Below are positions 19,193 to 27,700 of a stretch of 40,734 nucleotides of DNA, piece after piece (the first letter of the stretch is position 1; every line of letters begins with the position of its first letter). Source of the stretch: Flavobacteriia bacterium (lineage in GTDB: Bacteria > Bacteroidota > Bacteroidia > Flavobacteriales_D > Crocinitomicaceae); contig JACOTM010000038.1 in assembly GCA_016178305.1 (NCBI GenBank), positions 1 through 40,734 on the forward strand. Direction: 5' to 3'. A model generated the notes under the pieces. It saw only the letters and a list, made by a program, of their open reading frames with translations. It ran no database searches and was not told where the DNA came from. Made by a program: the position numbers and the translations under genes.

Positions 19193-19951
19193 ATGGAAAA
19201 ACAAAAAGCTTTATACGAATATGTTTTGAGATTAGGGGATGACAGTTTAATTTTGGGACATCGCGTTTCAGAATGGTGCGGACATGGACCTATTTTAGAA
19301 GAGGATATTGCCTTAACGAATTTAGCTTTAGACTTAATAGGACAGGCTACAAGTTTGTTGAATTATGCTGGAGAATTAGAGGGGAAAGGACGTGATGGAG
19401 ATGCTTTAGCATTTTTACGTTACGAAAGAGAATATAAAAATTTACTTTTAGTTGAACAAACAAATGGTGATTTTGGAAAAACGATTTTACGTCAATTTTT
19501 ATTTGATGCCTATCGTAAACCATTATTTGAATGTTTGCAAAAGAGTTCAGATAAAACATTAGCTGCTATTGCTGAAAAGTCATTGAAAGAAACGAAATAT
19601 CACTTGAAACATACATCAGAGTGGGTAATTCGTTTAGGTGATGGAACAGAAGAATCCCATAATCGTATTCAGGATTCTTTAAATTCTATTTGGAAATATA
19701 CGCATGAAATCTTTTATAAAGATGACATAGATTCTGTTTTAATAGCTGAAAACATAATATCTTCGGGGGATGAAATAAAAGCTGAATGGACTAAGACAGT
19801 TTCAGAAGTATTAGCAGAAGCAAAACTTGAAATCCCATCCAATAACTGGATTCAAGAAGGTGGAAGAAAAGGTTTACACACCGAAGCTTTGGGCTATCTT
19901 TTGACTGAATTGCAGTATATGCAGCGTGCATACCCAAATATGACATGGTAA
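19193..19951 (+). CDS. paaC: 1,2-phenylacetyl-CoA epoxidase subunit C
   Basis: Structural ferritin-like subunit that pairs with PaaA; 252 residues with the ATG at 19193. The start MEKQKALYEYVLRLGDDSLILGHRVSEW is the family norm, whereas the six-codon upstream extension from a TTG is not. Conserved segments include EDIALTNLALDLIGQA, LAFLRYEREYKNLLLVEQ and YHLKHTSEWVIRLGDGT, plus the C-terminal GGRKGLHTEALGYLLTELQ that precedes the final MTW. The fold has lost the iron site in this family. It overlaps paaD by seven bases, so the two are translationally linked. Confidence 0.96.
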   Translation: MEKQKALYEYVLRLGDDSLILGHRVSEWCGHGPILEEDIALTNLALDLIGQATSLLNYAGELEGKGRDGDALAFLRYEREYKNLLLVEQTNGDFGKTILRQFLFDAYRKPLFECLQKSSDKTLAAIAEKSLKETKYHLKHTSEWVIRLGDGTEESHNRIQDSLNSIWKYTHEIFYKDDIDSVLIAENIISSGDEIKAEWTKTVSEVLAEAKLEIPSNNWIQEGGRKGLHTEALGYLLTELQYMQRAYPNMTW

Positions 19952-20430
19952 CAGAAAAAGAAATTTGGAATTATTTAGAAGAAGTTTTTGACCCTGAAAT
20001 CCCTGTGTTAACAGTTGTTGACTTAGGGGTTATTCGGTCTGTTGAAATGGAGAATGAAAATTGTAAAATTATCATTACTCCAACATACAGTGGTTGTCCG
20101 GCAATGAAAATGATTGAAGAGGAGATCATTGCAAAATTAAAGGAAAAAGGGGTGAATAATATTTCGGTTGATTTGACCTTATCTCCAGCTTGGAGTACTG
20201 ATTGGATTTCTGAAAACGGGCGAAATAAATTGAGAGAATATGGAATAGCTCCACCTGAAGATGAGGTCGATAAAAGTGTTTTATTTGCCGAACCAACAAA
20301 AGTTCCTTGCCCACAATGTAAGTCGATGAATTCGCGAATGATTAGTTTATTTGGTAGTACAGCTTGTAAAGCTCAATATCAATGTAAAGATTGTCTGGAA
20401 CCTTTTGATTATTTTAAATGTTTGAAATAG
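19945..20430 (+). CDS. paaD: 1,2-phenylacetyl-CoA epoxidase assembly protein PaaD
   Basis: A 161-residue protein needed for epoxidase function, thought to help Fe-S insertion. The N-terminal MIP18/DUF59 domain shows FDPEIPVLTVVDLGVI and the conserved Cys in TYSGCPAMK. The C-terminal region has metal-binding cysteines CPQC, TAC and CKDC. The ATG overlaps paaC. In E. coli the set continues with paaE, the ferredoxin-NADP-type reductase that feeds the di-iron site, and then the hydratases; none is found here. The gene is followed by a structured region and then a convergent TPR gene, so the operon ends at paaD. Confidence 0.94.
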   Translation: MVTEKEIWNYLEEVFDPEIPVLTVVDLGVIRSVEMENENCKIIITPTYSGCPAMKMIEEEIIAKLKEKGVNNISVDLTLSPAWSTDWISENGRNKLREYGIAPPEDEVDKSVLFAEPTKVPCPQCKSMNSRMISLFGSTACKAQYQCKDCLEPFDYFKCLK

Positions 20431-20530
20431 AAAGAAGAAATTACGTGTGAAATTTACAACCTAATAAATCGATTTTTTTTAGAACCTTTAGACAAAATTG
20501 GATAGATTTATCAGCTTATTGTTTGAAAAT

Positions 20531-20576
20531 TTCGAAAAGATGTTTTGTTGCACAATTTTGGTGCAAGATTTTCGAA
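20531..20576. other. Nested hairpin downstream of paaD
   Basis: An outer inverted pair TTCGAAAA (20531-20538) and TTTTCGAA (20569-20576) encloses an inner perfect hairpin TTGCAC-N7-GTGCAA (20548-20566). The left side has nine extra bases between stems, so the structure is asymmetric. It lies 100 bases after paaD and 94 bases after the TPR gene's end on the other strand. No T-run follows directly, so it is not a standard terminator. It may be an untranslated-region structure or a small RNA part. Confidence 0.4.
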
Positions 20577-20670
20577 GTATTTGTCTCAAAAACCTTGCAC
20601 TTGACTATTGTAAAAAAGTTTCAATTAATGGTATTTCAAAAGGATAGTAGTTTATCTCAGTAATCCTTAG

Positions 20671-21741
20671 TTATTTGTATTTATCAGTCCAGTTATATGC
20701 GTTCGACCAGATATAGAATTGTAAGACTTTATCTTGATTTTTTTTAATCCACTTATTTACTTTTTTATTTCCAGAAGTGGATTGTATGATATAATAAAAT
20801 GTTTCAAATAATTTTTTATCATTCATTTCTAAGAAATAAGGGACATAATATTCCCAGTAAAATCCAGTTTTTTCTTTTGTTTCAGCTAAGGATGCACATA
20901 AACTATTCATTTTTCTTTCAAATCCTTGAGAATCAGTTTCTTTTTTATTTACTTGATCAAAGTCTAGTGCTGAATTTAACATTAAGACCATTTCAGAAGT
21001 TGAAAAATTATATTCATTATGAGAACCATCACTTAAAGTGTCAGCGAAAATATCAGCATTGATATTGATGTTAATTGAATTTTTTCCCGATTTTTCTGCT
21101 CCACCATTTAAGGTTTTTTCGATGGAAGCTAAATGTATTTTAGATCTATTTGATTCGGGTTCAAGTGCTAAGAATCTCAATGAAGCAAGAAAACTTGGAA
21201 TTGATTTGTTTTTGACATTTAAAATAATTGCAATAGCATTATGTGAACTGGCATGTTTTGGATTAATACTGACAGCTTTTTTTAAATAAACTAGGGCTTC
21301 ATCGTATTTTTTTTGCCCACTATAAGTAATGGCAGCATTAAAATGAAGCATGTAAAAATCTGGAAATTTTTCAATCCCATCCTCGTACATTTTAATAGCT
21401 AAATCAGGTTTGTGTAATCCGTCTAAAGCATTGCCGTAAGTTACATATACATTTTTAAGTTCTTTTTCTTCTGGATGAAATTCGATCGCTTTTTGACAAT
21501 ATTTTATTGCTTCACTATATTTTTCAATAACCAATAAAGTATAAGCTTTTTCGGATAAAGCATAGAAATTATTTTTATCCACTTCCAATGCTTTATCGTA
21601 TTGTGACAATGCTTGCTCATAACTCCCTTTATCATGTAATTGAACTCCTTCACTTACAATGTTGTCTGCTTTTTGTTTGTCCTGTCCGAACACGAATGTC
21701 CCTAATAAAGGTAAAATTAAGGTTAAAATTAGTTTTTTCAT
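20671..21741 (-). CDS. Exported TPR protein
   Basis: A 356-residue protein with a signal peptide (MKKLILTLILPLLGTFVFGQ). TPR units are visible from residue 30: GVQLHDKGSYEQALSQYDKALEVDKNN, KAYTLLVIEKYSEAIKYCQKAIEFHPEE, YGNALDGLHKPDLAIKMYEDGIEKFPDF and NAAITYSGQKKYDEALVYLKKAVSINPKH. A non-repeat C-terminal half (about 220-356) contains no motif I recognise; a WEYYVPYFLEMNDKKLFETFYY segment looks helical. The start is 33 bases downstream of the FKBP gene on the same strand, so the two are probably one transcript, which suggests a role in the periplasm together with the isomerase. Function otherwise unknown. Confidence 0.85.
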   Translation of the reverse strand: MKKLILTLILPLLGTFVFGQDKQKADNIVSEGVQLHDKGSYEQALSQYDKALEVDKNNFYALSEKAYTLLVIEKYSEAIKYCQKAIEFHPEEKELKNVYVTYGNALDGLHKPDLAIKMYEDGIEKFPDFYMLHFNAAITYSGQKKYDEALVYLKKAVSINPKHASSHNAIAIILNVKNKSIPSFLASLRFLALEPESNRSKIHLASIEKTLNGGAEKSGKNSINININADIFADTLSDGSHNEYNFSTSEMVLMLNSALDFDQVNKKETDSQGFERKMNSLCASLAETKEKTGFYWEYYVPYFLEMNDKKLFETFYYIIQSTSGNKKVNKWIKKNQDKVLQFYIWSNAYNWTDKYK

Positions 21742-21774
21742 AGAATTGCTTTATAGATTAAAATTGTTATCAAA

Positions 21775-22224
21775 TTAATAAACATCAATTAATTTGATGT
21801 CGAAAATAAGTACTGAATTTGCAGGGATTCCGTTAGTTCCTTGAGAACCATAAGCGAGAGCAGATGGGATTAATAATTTACCAATCCCCCCTTTTTTGAA
21901 ATATGGAATTCCTTCAGTCCATCCTTTAATTACATTTTGTAAATTGAAAGTTATCCCTGAGGTATTACATTCATCAAAAGTTGATCCACTTGTAAAATAG
22001 CCTTTATAATAAACTTTAACTTGAGAAGTTGGATTTGGTTTAGCCCCTGTTCCTTGAGAGTCTATCACATAATATAGACCAGAACCGGTTGCTGTAGCTG
22101 TTAAGTTGTGATCGGAAATGTATTTTACAATAATTGATTCGTCAATTTCAGCTTGACTTTTTTGCTCTTTTTTCTTGCAAGAACAAACTAAAAAAAGTAC
22201 GAATATTGGTAAAAAATACCTCAT
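21775..22224 (-). CDS. FKBP-type peptidyl-prolyl cis-trans isomerase lipoprotein
   Basis: A 149-residue lipoprotein with a signal ending in LVCSCKKK, where the second Cys (of CSC) is the likely acylation site. The FKBP domain shows the typical strand VKVYYKGYFTSGSTFDE, the FNLQNVIKGWTEGIPYFKKGG region, and LLIPSALAYGSQGTNGIPANSVLIFDIKLIDV. Residues lining the isomerase pocket (Tyr, Phe, Asp, Val-Ile, Trp, Tyr, Phe) are kept, so it is likely active. It would help folding of periplasmic or outer-membrane proteins. It precedes the TPR gene in a likely two-gene operon. Confidence 0.93.
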   Translation of the reverse strand: MRYFLPIFVLFLVCSCKKKEQKSQAEIDESIIVKYISDHNLTATATGSGLYYVIDSQGTGAKPNPTSQVKVYYKGYFTSGSTFDECNTSGITFNLQNVIKGWTEGIPYFKKGGIGKLLIPSALAYGSQGTNGIPANSVLIFDIKLIDVY

Positions 22225-22418
22225 ATAGAATAAATTAAAATTTTAACAGAATTCTTATGTTTATAGCTTGCGAATATATCAATAAGTTTAATAGCTAACA
22301 ACATAATAATTGACTTATTTTCAAATCGAGCAAAGGTTCTAAAATTAGAAAGAAAGAATTTACAGATGTTAATTTCAAAGAACTGATAATTATCATGTGA
22401 ATTTGAAATGTTTTTATT

Positions 22419-22426
22419 TATTTTCG
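22419..22426 (+). promoter_or_regulatory. Probable -7 box (TATTTTCG) for the gene at 22447
   Basis: TATTTTCG differs from TAnnTTTG at one base. It lies downstream of the alternative ATG at 22408, which supports the start at 22447. Confidence 0.35.
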
Positions 22427-22446
22427 CAGGGTTATTAAATATTGAA

Positions 22447-22836
22447 ATGAAAAAAGTATTAGCAATTATTGGAATTAGTTTTTTGATATTAACTTCATGC
22501 AGACCAGAAGTTGTCATTAATCATAAATTAGAAGGTGAGTGGAACTTGACATCTTTAAACGATTTGCCTTTGCCTTTAAATAATTCTCAAAGTATAATAT
22601 TTGATGATTGCAAAGGAGCTAGTGGAAAATTAACTTATTCAACAACTGAAAATTCTATTTCGACAGTAGTTTCTGGAATTTATTCAGTTTATAAAAGCGC
22701 AACCATTACAATGGCATTTTCTGATGACCCCAATGTTGATACTAGAATATTTGATATTATTTCATCTTCTAAAACAGAATTGAAAATAAAACAACAAGCA
22801 GGAACTAAAGATGTTTATGTCTTTAAGAAAAAATAA
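22447..22836 (+). CDS. Small lipocalin-like lipoprotein
   Basis: A 129-residue lipoprotein: signal MKKVLAIIGISFLILTSC with a lipobox ending at Cys18. The mature part starts with LEGEWNLTSLNDLPLPLNN and has a beta-rich pattern with FDIISSSKTELKIKQ and a final strand DVYVFKKK, as in many Bacteroidota lipocalin-like/'lipocalin family' secreted proteins. No catalytic residues can be pointed to. An ATG 13 codons upstream (22408) is in frame, but it would put a hydrophobic stretch before the normal MKK signal start. Assigned to the lipocalin-like group with moderate certainty. Confidence 0.75.
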   Translation: MKKVLAIIGISFLILTSCRPEVVINHKLEGEWNLTSLNDLPLPLNNSQSIIFDDCKGASGKLTYSTTENSISTVVSGIYSVYKSATITMAFSDDPNVDTRIFDIISSSKTELKIKQQAGTKDVYVFKKK

Positions 22837-22874
22837 CCTCCCTTATTAATCCGTTTAAAAAGAGGGGGATTTGA

Positions 22875-24563
22875 TTAAATTGTTTGCAATGTCTTTACAA
22901 AAGTTTTACTGAACATCTCTCTCTGAGATGTTTTACGATAATCTTTACCAAAAAAATCTTTTGTCCAACGATCATCTTCCCATAAATAAGGAGAGAGTGT
23001 ATTCGAATTGTCAATTGATTTATCATTAGTTTTTAAAAGTCTTCCAGCAATATCCCGGAAATAAAAATGATCCCATAGCCTCATGAATTCACCAAGATAA
23101 ATGTCTGAAACCATCGTGTTTCCTTGAATTAACAGCATATTTTCATCATTGTTGATTGTGGATGCTGTACTGAAATTTGCAGAACCGCTGATTATTAGAG
23201 GATTTTCTGATAGAGGATCTTGTAATAGATATTTCGTGTGGAGGTAATTGACGAAATTGTTTAATCCAGTAAGTTTTTCTCCTAACCACCTATGAAATTC
23301 AGAATCTCCGACAGCTGATTGGTTAATAATTTCGCCTATGGAGACAAAATTATTTGAGTTTTTCATATAAATTTCATCAGCAGCTTGTTTCTTTTCAAGC
23401 ATGATATACCGTTTGTTATGAGTATTTGTTGTTAAGTATGATGCGATTGTTTTATTTACTCCAAATGCAGCAGTGAAACAGCAAAAACTTTCAGCTTTGT
23501 CGATTTGTTGTGCATACCAATTTAGTACATTTTCGGAGCTTCTGGGACTGAAGATAGGATGAATTCCTTTGGCTAATGAAGAAAGGGGATCATTTGTTTC
23601 TTTGATAGTCCATGGTCTTAACAATTTCGCATCCGTATTTTGGGATAGTATTGTCCAATAATTTAAATATTGACTTGCAATTTCAATGTCGCGAACAATA
23701 TGTACGACATTGGATTGCCCATAGATTCCCCCATCTGTAAAATTGGTTGAACCAGTTAAGACTTGAATTGGTTGATTATCTTTCAGTAAGACAATAAATT
23801 TGTTATGGGAAATGTAACTAGGGTTTGCAGATCGAGGAATCATTAAATTTCGAATTCCAACTTGATCAATCATTTGATTGCTTGTTGCTTGAGGTTCATC
23901 TTTTCGGCAATCATATACAATTTTTACATCCGCGCCATTTTCTGAAGCCGTTTTAAGTGCCGTTAAAACACCTAAATGACTAAATTCATAAGCTGCTGCT
24001 CTTATTGAAAATGAAGAATTATTCGCTAATCCAATAAAACTTAAAATAGCTTCTTCGGCACCTCTTGATAGCCACTGATAAGCCTCTTTACCAATTTCAT
24101 CAGGTCTTTTATTTCCAAATTTTCGAGCGTATGCCTGACTTCCTGCGGCTCCTCTATTGAAATAAATTGCATGTGTTTGATTATCTTCATCCTCTGTTTG
24201 AACCTCAATTTCAATACTTTCAGAATGGTTTAATTGAGAAGGTGTTCCAAAAACAGGGATAACTTTATAGACGTATGAATGGTTTGGTTTTGCAGTATAA
24301 TCTCCCCATTTGAAATCCTGAATCGGAGCAATTTCAGAAGATATCAATTCGCCAGGTTTTGGATTAGGCATTGTTGATTCAAAAGTTTTAAAACTTAATA
24401 ACCAACCTTCATTTTTTTCAGTTAAATCTTTTCTGTAAATTGAAAATCCTAATAGACCTTTTGTTGAATTTTCATCTAAATCCATTGTTAACAAAACAAC
24501 GTAAGTTCCCGCTATCGCAGTTACTTTGAATGTATTTGTAGTATTACTTTTTGAATTTCTCAT
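22875..24563 (-). CDS. Phospholipase D-like protein with two HKD motifs
   Basis: A 562-residue protein of the phospholipase D/nuclease superfamily. The N-terminal ~120 residues look like a fibronectin type III-like beta domain (AGTYVVLLTMDLDEN, GFSIYRKDLTEK, YVYKVIPVFG). Two catalytic half-sites follow: HNKFIVLLKD with His253 followed by GSTNFT, and HTKYLLQD with His442 followed by GSANFS and NNDENML. Both have the H-x-K-x4-D and G-S-x-N-F/x-S/T elements, so the dimeric-type active site is complete in one chain. There is no signal peptide, so it is likely cytoplasmic. Substrate may be phospholipid or nucleic acid. It is divergent from the DyP-glycyl radical enzyme gene and shares 232 bases of regulatory region with it, which may indicate a common function. 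Confidence 0.88.
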   Translation of the reverse strand: MRNSKSNTTNTFKVTAIAGTYVVLLTMDLDENSTKGLLGFSIYRKDLTEKNEGWLLSFKTFESTMPNPKPGELISSEIAPIQDFKWGDYTAKPNHSYVYKVIPVFGTPSQLNHSESIEIEVQTEDEDNQTHAIYFNRGAAGSQAYARKFGNKRPDEIGKEAYQWLSRGAEEAILSFIGLANNSSFSIRAAAYEFSHLGVLTALKTASENGADVKIVYDCRKDEPQATSNQMIDQVGIRNLMIPRSANPSYISHNKFIVLLKDNQPIQVLTGSTNFTDGGIYGQSNVVHIVRDIEIASQYLNYWTILSQNTDAKLLRPWTIKETNDPLSSLAKGIHPIFSPRSSENVLNWYAQQIDKAESFCCFTAAFGVNKTIASYLTTNTHNKRYIMLEKKQAADEIYMKNSNNFVSIGEIINQSAVGDSEFHRWLGEKLTGLNNFVNYLHTKYLLQDPLSENPLIISGSANFSTASTINNDENMLLIQGNTMVSDIYLGEFMRLWDHFYFRDIAGRLLKTNDKSIDNSNTLSPYLWEDDRWTKDFFGKDYRKTSQREMFSKTFVKTLQTI

Positions 24564-24727
24564 TTTTTATTTTTTGAATAGTCTGTAATTTGTGTTGCGT
24601 AATAATTACAAGTATAACTAAAATTTTGTTGATAAATAATTGAAAATATATTATTTGTTAATTACCTCCTTATTTACTGATTATTAAATAATAGTGCTAA
24701 CTAAATTATGTGTTGTAATTAATAATT

Positions 24728-24735
24728 TAATTTTG
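24728..24735 (+). promoter_or_regulatory. -7 box upstream of the DyP-glycyl radical enzyme gene
   Basis: TAATTTTG matches TAnnTTTG exactly, 60 bases before the ATG at 24796. No TTG at the -33 position, so it may need an activator or may not be used. Confidence 0.35.
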
Positions 24736-24795
24736 ATTATTGAAATATATTAGCGAACATTGTCCCGTTTGAATTTTGACTAAACATATCTACAA

Positions 24796-27700
24796 ATGGA
24801 AAAAATGAACATTGAAAAAAGATTTAAAGAAGTATGGAAACATACACAAAGAGGGTTAGTTTATCCTTCCCCACATGCAATTTTTGCTACTTTTTGGTTG
24901 AAAAATACGCCAACAAAAAACGAGTTAGCTGATCTCATGGCTACTACCAGGTTTCAAATTAATACAGATTTAGAGTTAAAAAGTAAAAATACATCTGTTA
25001 TTTTAGGGGTATCGTTTCAAAATTGGGAAATAATTTGCAAGGAAAATAAAATGACGATTCCCAAAGGTATGAGTTTGTGTTATCCCCAAGAAAATGAACC
25101 AACAAAGTCTAAAGTTTTTGAAGAATCAAATGGTGTTTTTGAAGAATCAGATGGCAGTGTTTGGTTTCATATTAAAAGTGATGATGAAATTGCTTGTGAA
25201 AAAGTATTAAAGATTATTACAGAGATCTTGAAGACAAATACGAAAGCACATTTTTCTCAAAAAGCAGCCTCTAAATCAAGTGAGAAAAGCGGTCACAATG
25301 GAAAAGTATTAGGGTGTCGATTTTCTGAAAATTTAAACAATCCTTCTGATCCAATCTCCATTGCGAAGCATTCAATTGTAGGCACAGAAGATATTTCTCA
25401 TTTTGGGGGTTCATTTGTTTTAGCGCAAAGATTTTTAATTAACTGGGATCAAATCAATATGATGACTGAAACTCAAATTGAAGATTTAATTGGTAGAAAA
25501 ACAGACGATACAATAATTCCAGATAGAGATTCACGTTCGCATATTAAATCTGCACGTTTACAAGATGAAAATGGAAATACAACTCCTGTTTTAAGATTAG
25601 GTTTGCCTTTCGGAAATGCAAAGCAATCATCAGGTGGGTTTAGAGTGCCAAAATCAGTTACGGTCTCTGATGAAGAGGGAATTTATTTTGCTGGATTTTG
25701 TAAAGATGTTAAAATTTTAGAGAATATTATTCGGAATCAAATTGGGCCTGATCAAGGATTTATGAATGATCGTTTATTTAACCATTTAAAATCTGATTTA
25801 GGTGGATTTTTCTATATTCCAAGTGTAAATGATTTAGGTTTAGATAAAATAGAAGATTATTCAAATGATTTTTCTTTTTTAGATAAAGGTGACTGGTCTC
25901 GTTTTCCAGGTGTTGATTGGTCTCGCTTAGATCGTCATTTCACGAATTCTTCAGCAAATGGTTTAATGTATTACAGCCATCAGAATTATTTGTTTAATAT
26001 GTCAACTCAAATTAATCATAAAAGTAAATTTTTTAAAACACCTTCTAATCGGATTTTAAGTTTATTAGAAAATACGTTTTCTTTATGGCAAGACAACTGG
26101 TATTTCAATAGAAAACAAGAAGAAATAAAAGGAGATATTTCAGATTATATAAAAGATTTCAAGTGTGCAGCTAAACCAACAGACATCATGAAAGAGTCAA
26201 TTATGGTTCGGAAAGGTTGGGCAATTCGATTGAGTTTAGGTCTTTTTTCTTCTTCTGAATATGGCTTTAGAGGACGACGTATCAAATTGAAAGATGGCTC
26301 TTTAGTACCTTATTCGTCCTATCTAGAAAAAGAAGGGGAAGTTATTTATGGTTCAGATACTTATCGAATTTCTCCAGAAGAAATAATTGTGGGAGCTATG
26401 CCTAATTTAACTCTTGGAGAAGGACGGTATGTGATGAAATATTTATCTGAAGCAGAAAGATTAGATGGTTTTTTAGCGAATTTAAGTGAAGCATCCGGAG
26501 TTGGACATGTCATTCCAAATTATGAAAAAGCATTAAAATTAGGATTAAATGCAATTAAAGATGAAATATTACAATATGAATCAAGAGCTGAAAATCAGGA
26601 ACTAAAAGATTTATATACTTCTTCTTTTTTGGCTATTGAAGGAATTTCAGAATATTTTTTAAATTACGCTAAATTAGCTAGAGAAACAGCTTCCAAAATG
26701 GATGTCGGACAAATTTGGGAAAAAGAAAATTTAGAATCAATCGCACACCGAATGACGAAATTATCTACCGAAAAACCAGATACATTCGTCGAAGCAGTTC
26801 AAATGATTTTTACACTTCATAACTGTTTGCATCTAAATGCTGAACCAACAGCAATAGGTCGAATGGATCAATTGCTTCAGCCTTTTTATGAAAAAGATTC
26901 AATTTCTGAAGATGAGGCACAAGAGGTTATTGATGCTTTTTACATCAAGTTGGATGAAAAAGTACAGCAAAATAGAATCTTTATGGAAGATCATCAACCT
27001 TTTGGAAATTTAGCAATGGGTGGAAGTTCAGGGCCGTATCCCCAAGGTGCTTCTCTTGGTCAATGGATTCAACAAATTACTGTGGGTGGAACAATTGCAG
27101 ATGGAACAGTTAATTTTGAAGATACAAAACCGGCATACAATGATGTAACAAAATTATTTATTCGTGCATCAGGTCGTTTACCATTAAATGCACCTTGTTT
27201 GTCTTTGAGAACTAGAAAAGATATTCCAGAAGAAATCTTAAATGAAGCTGCACATGCTGTTTTATCTGGTGGAGCTCACCCGATTTTATTGAATGATGAA
27301 AAAATCATTAAAGGGTTATATCATAGTGGAGATAAAGTAGGAGGAAGGTTAGGAGAAGAAACTAAAAGTTGGAACCCTTCTGTTACCTTAAAGTCGGCGC
27401 AAAACTATGCTTGTGATGGCTGTTATGAACCTCAATTTCCTGGCGAAAATTGGTTTTCTTTAGGCGGTTTTTCTACTTTGCAGCCTTTAGAATGTGCTTT
27501 AAATCAAGGGCGAACTTATTCTTCTGCAGGTCAAGGATATTTGTTTGGACAAACTGTCTCATTAAATTCAAAACCTGCAGATCAAATCAAGACTTTTGAG
27601 GAATTAGTAGATATTTATTTTGAACATTTTGAATTATTCAATCGAAAAGCATTCAATGGTCAAATAATGGGGTATGGAGCAAATACAAAGTTTTGTCCTT

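Noticed and set aside
22221-22517. 98-residue minus-strand frame before the FKBP gene
   Set aside because: Covers the divergent promoter region and the start of the lipoprotein gene on the other strand; composition is that of a shadow frame.
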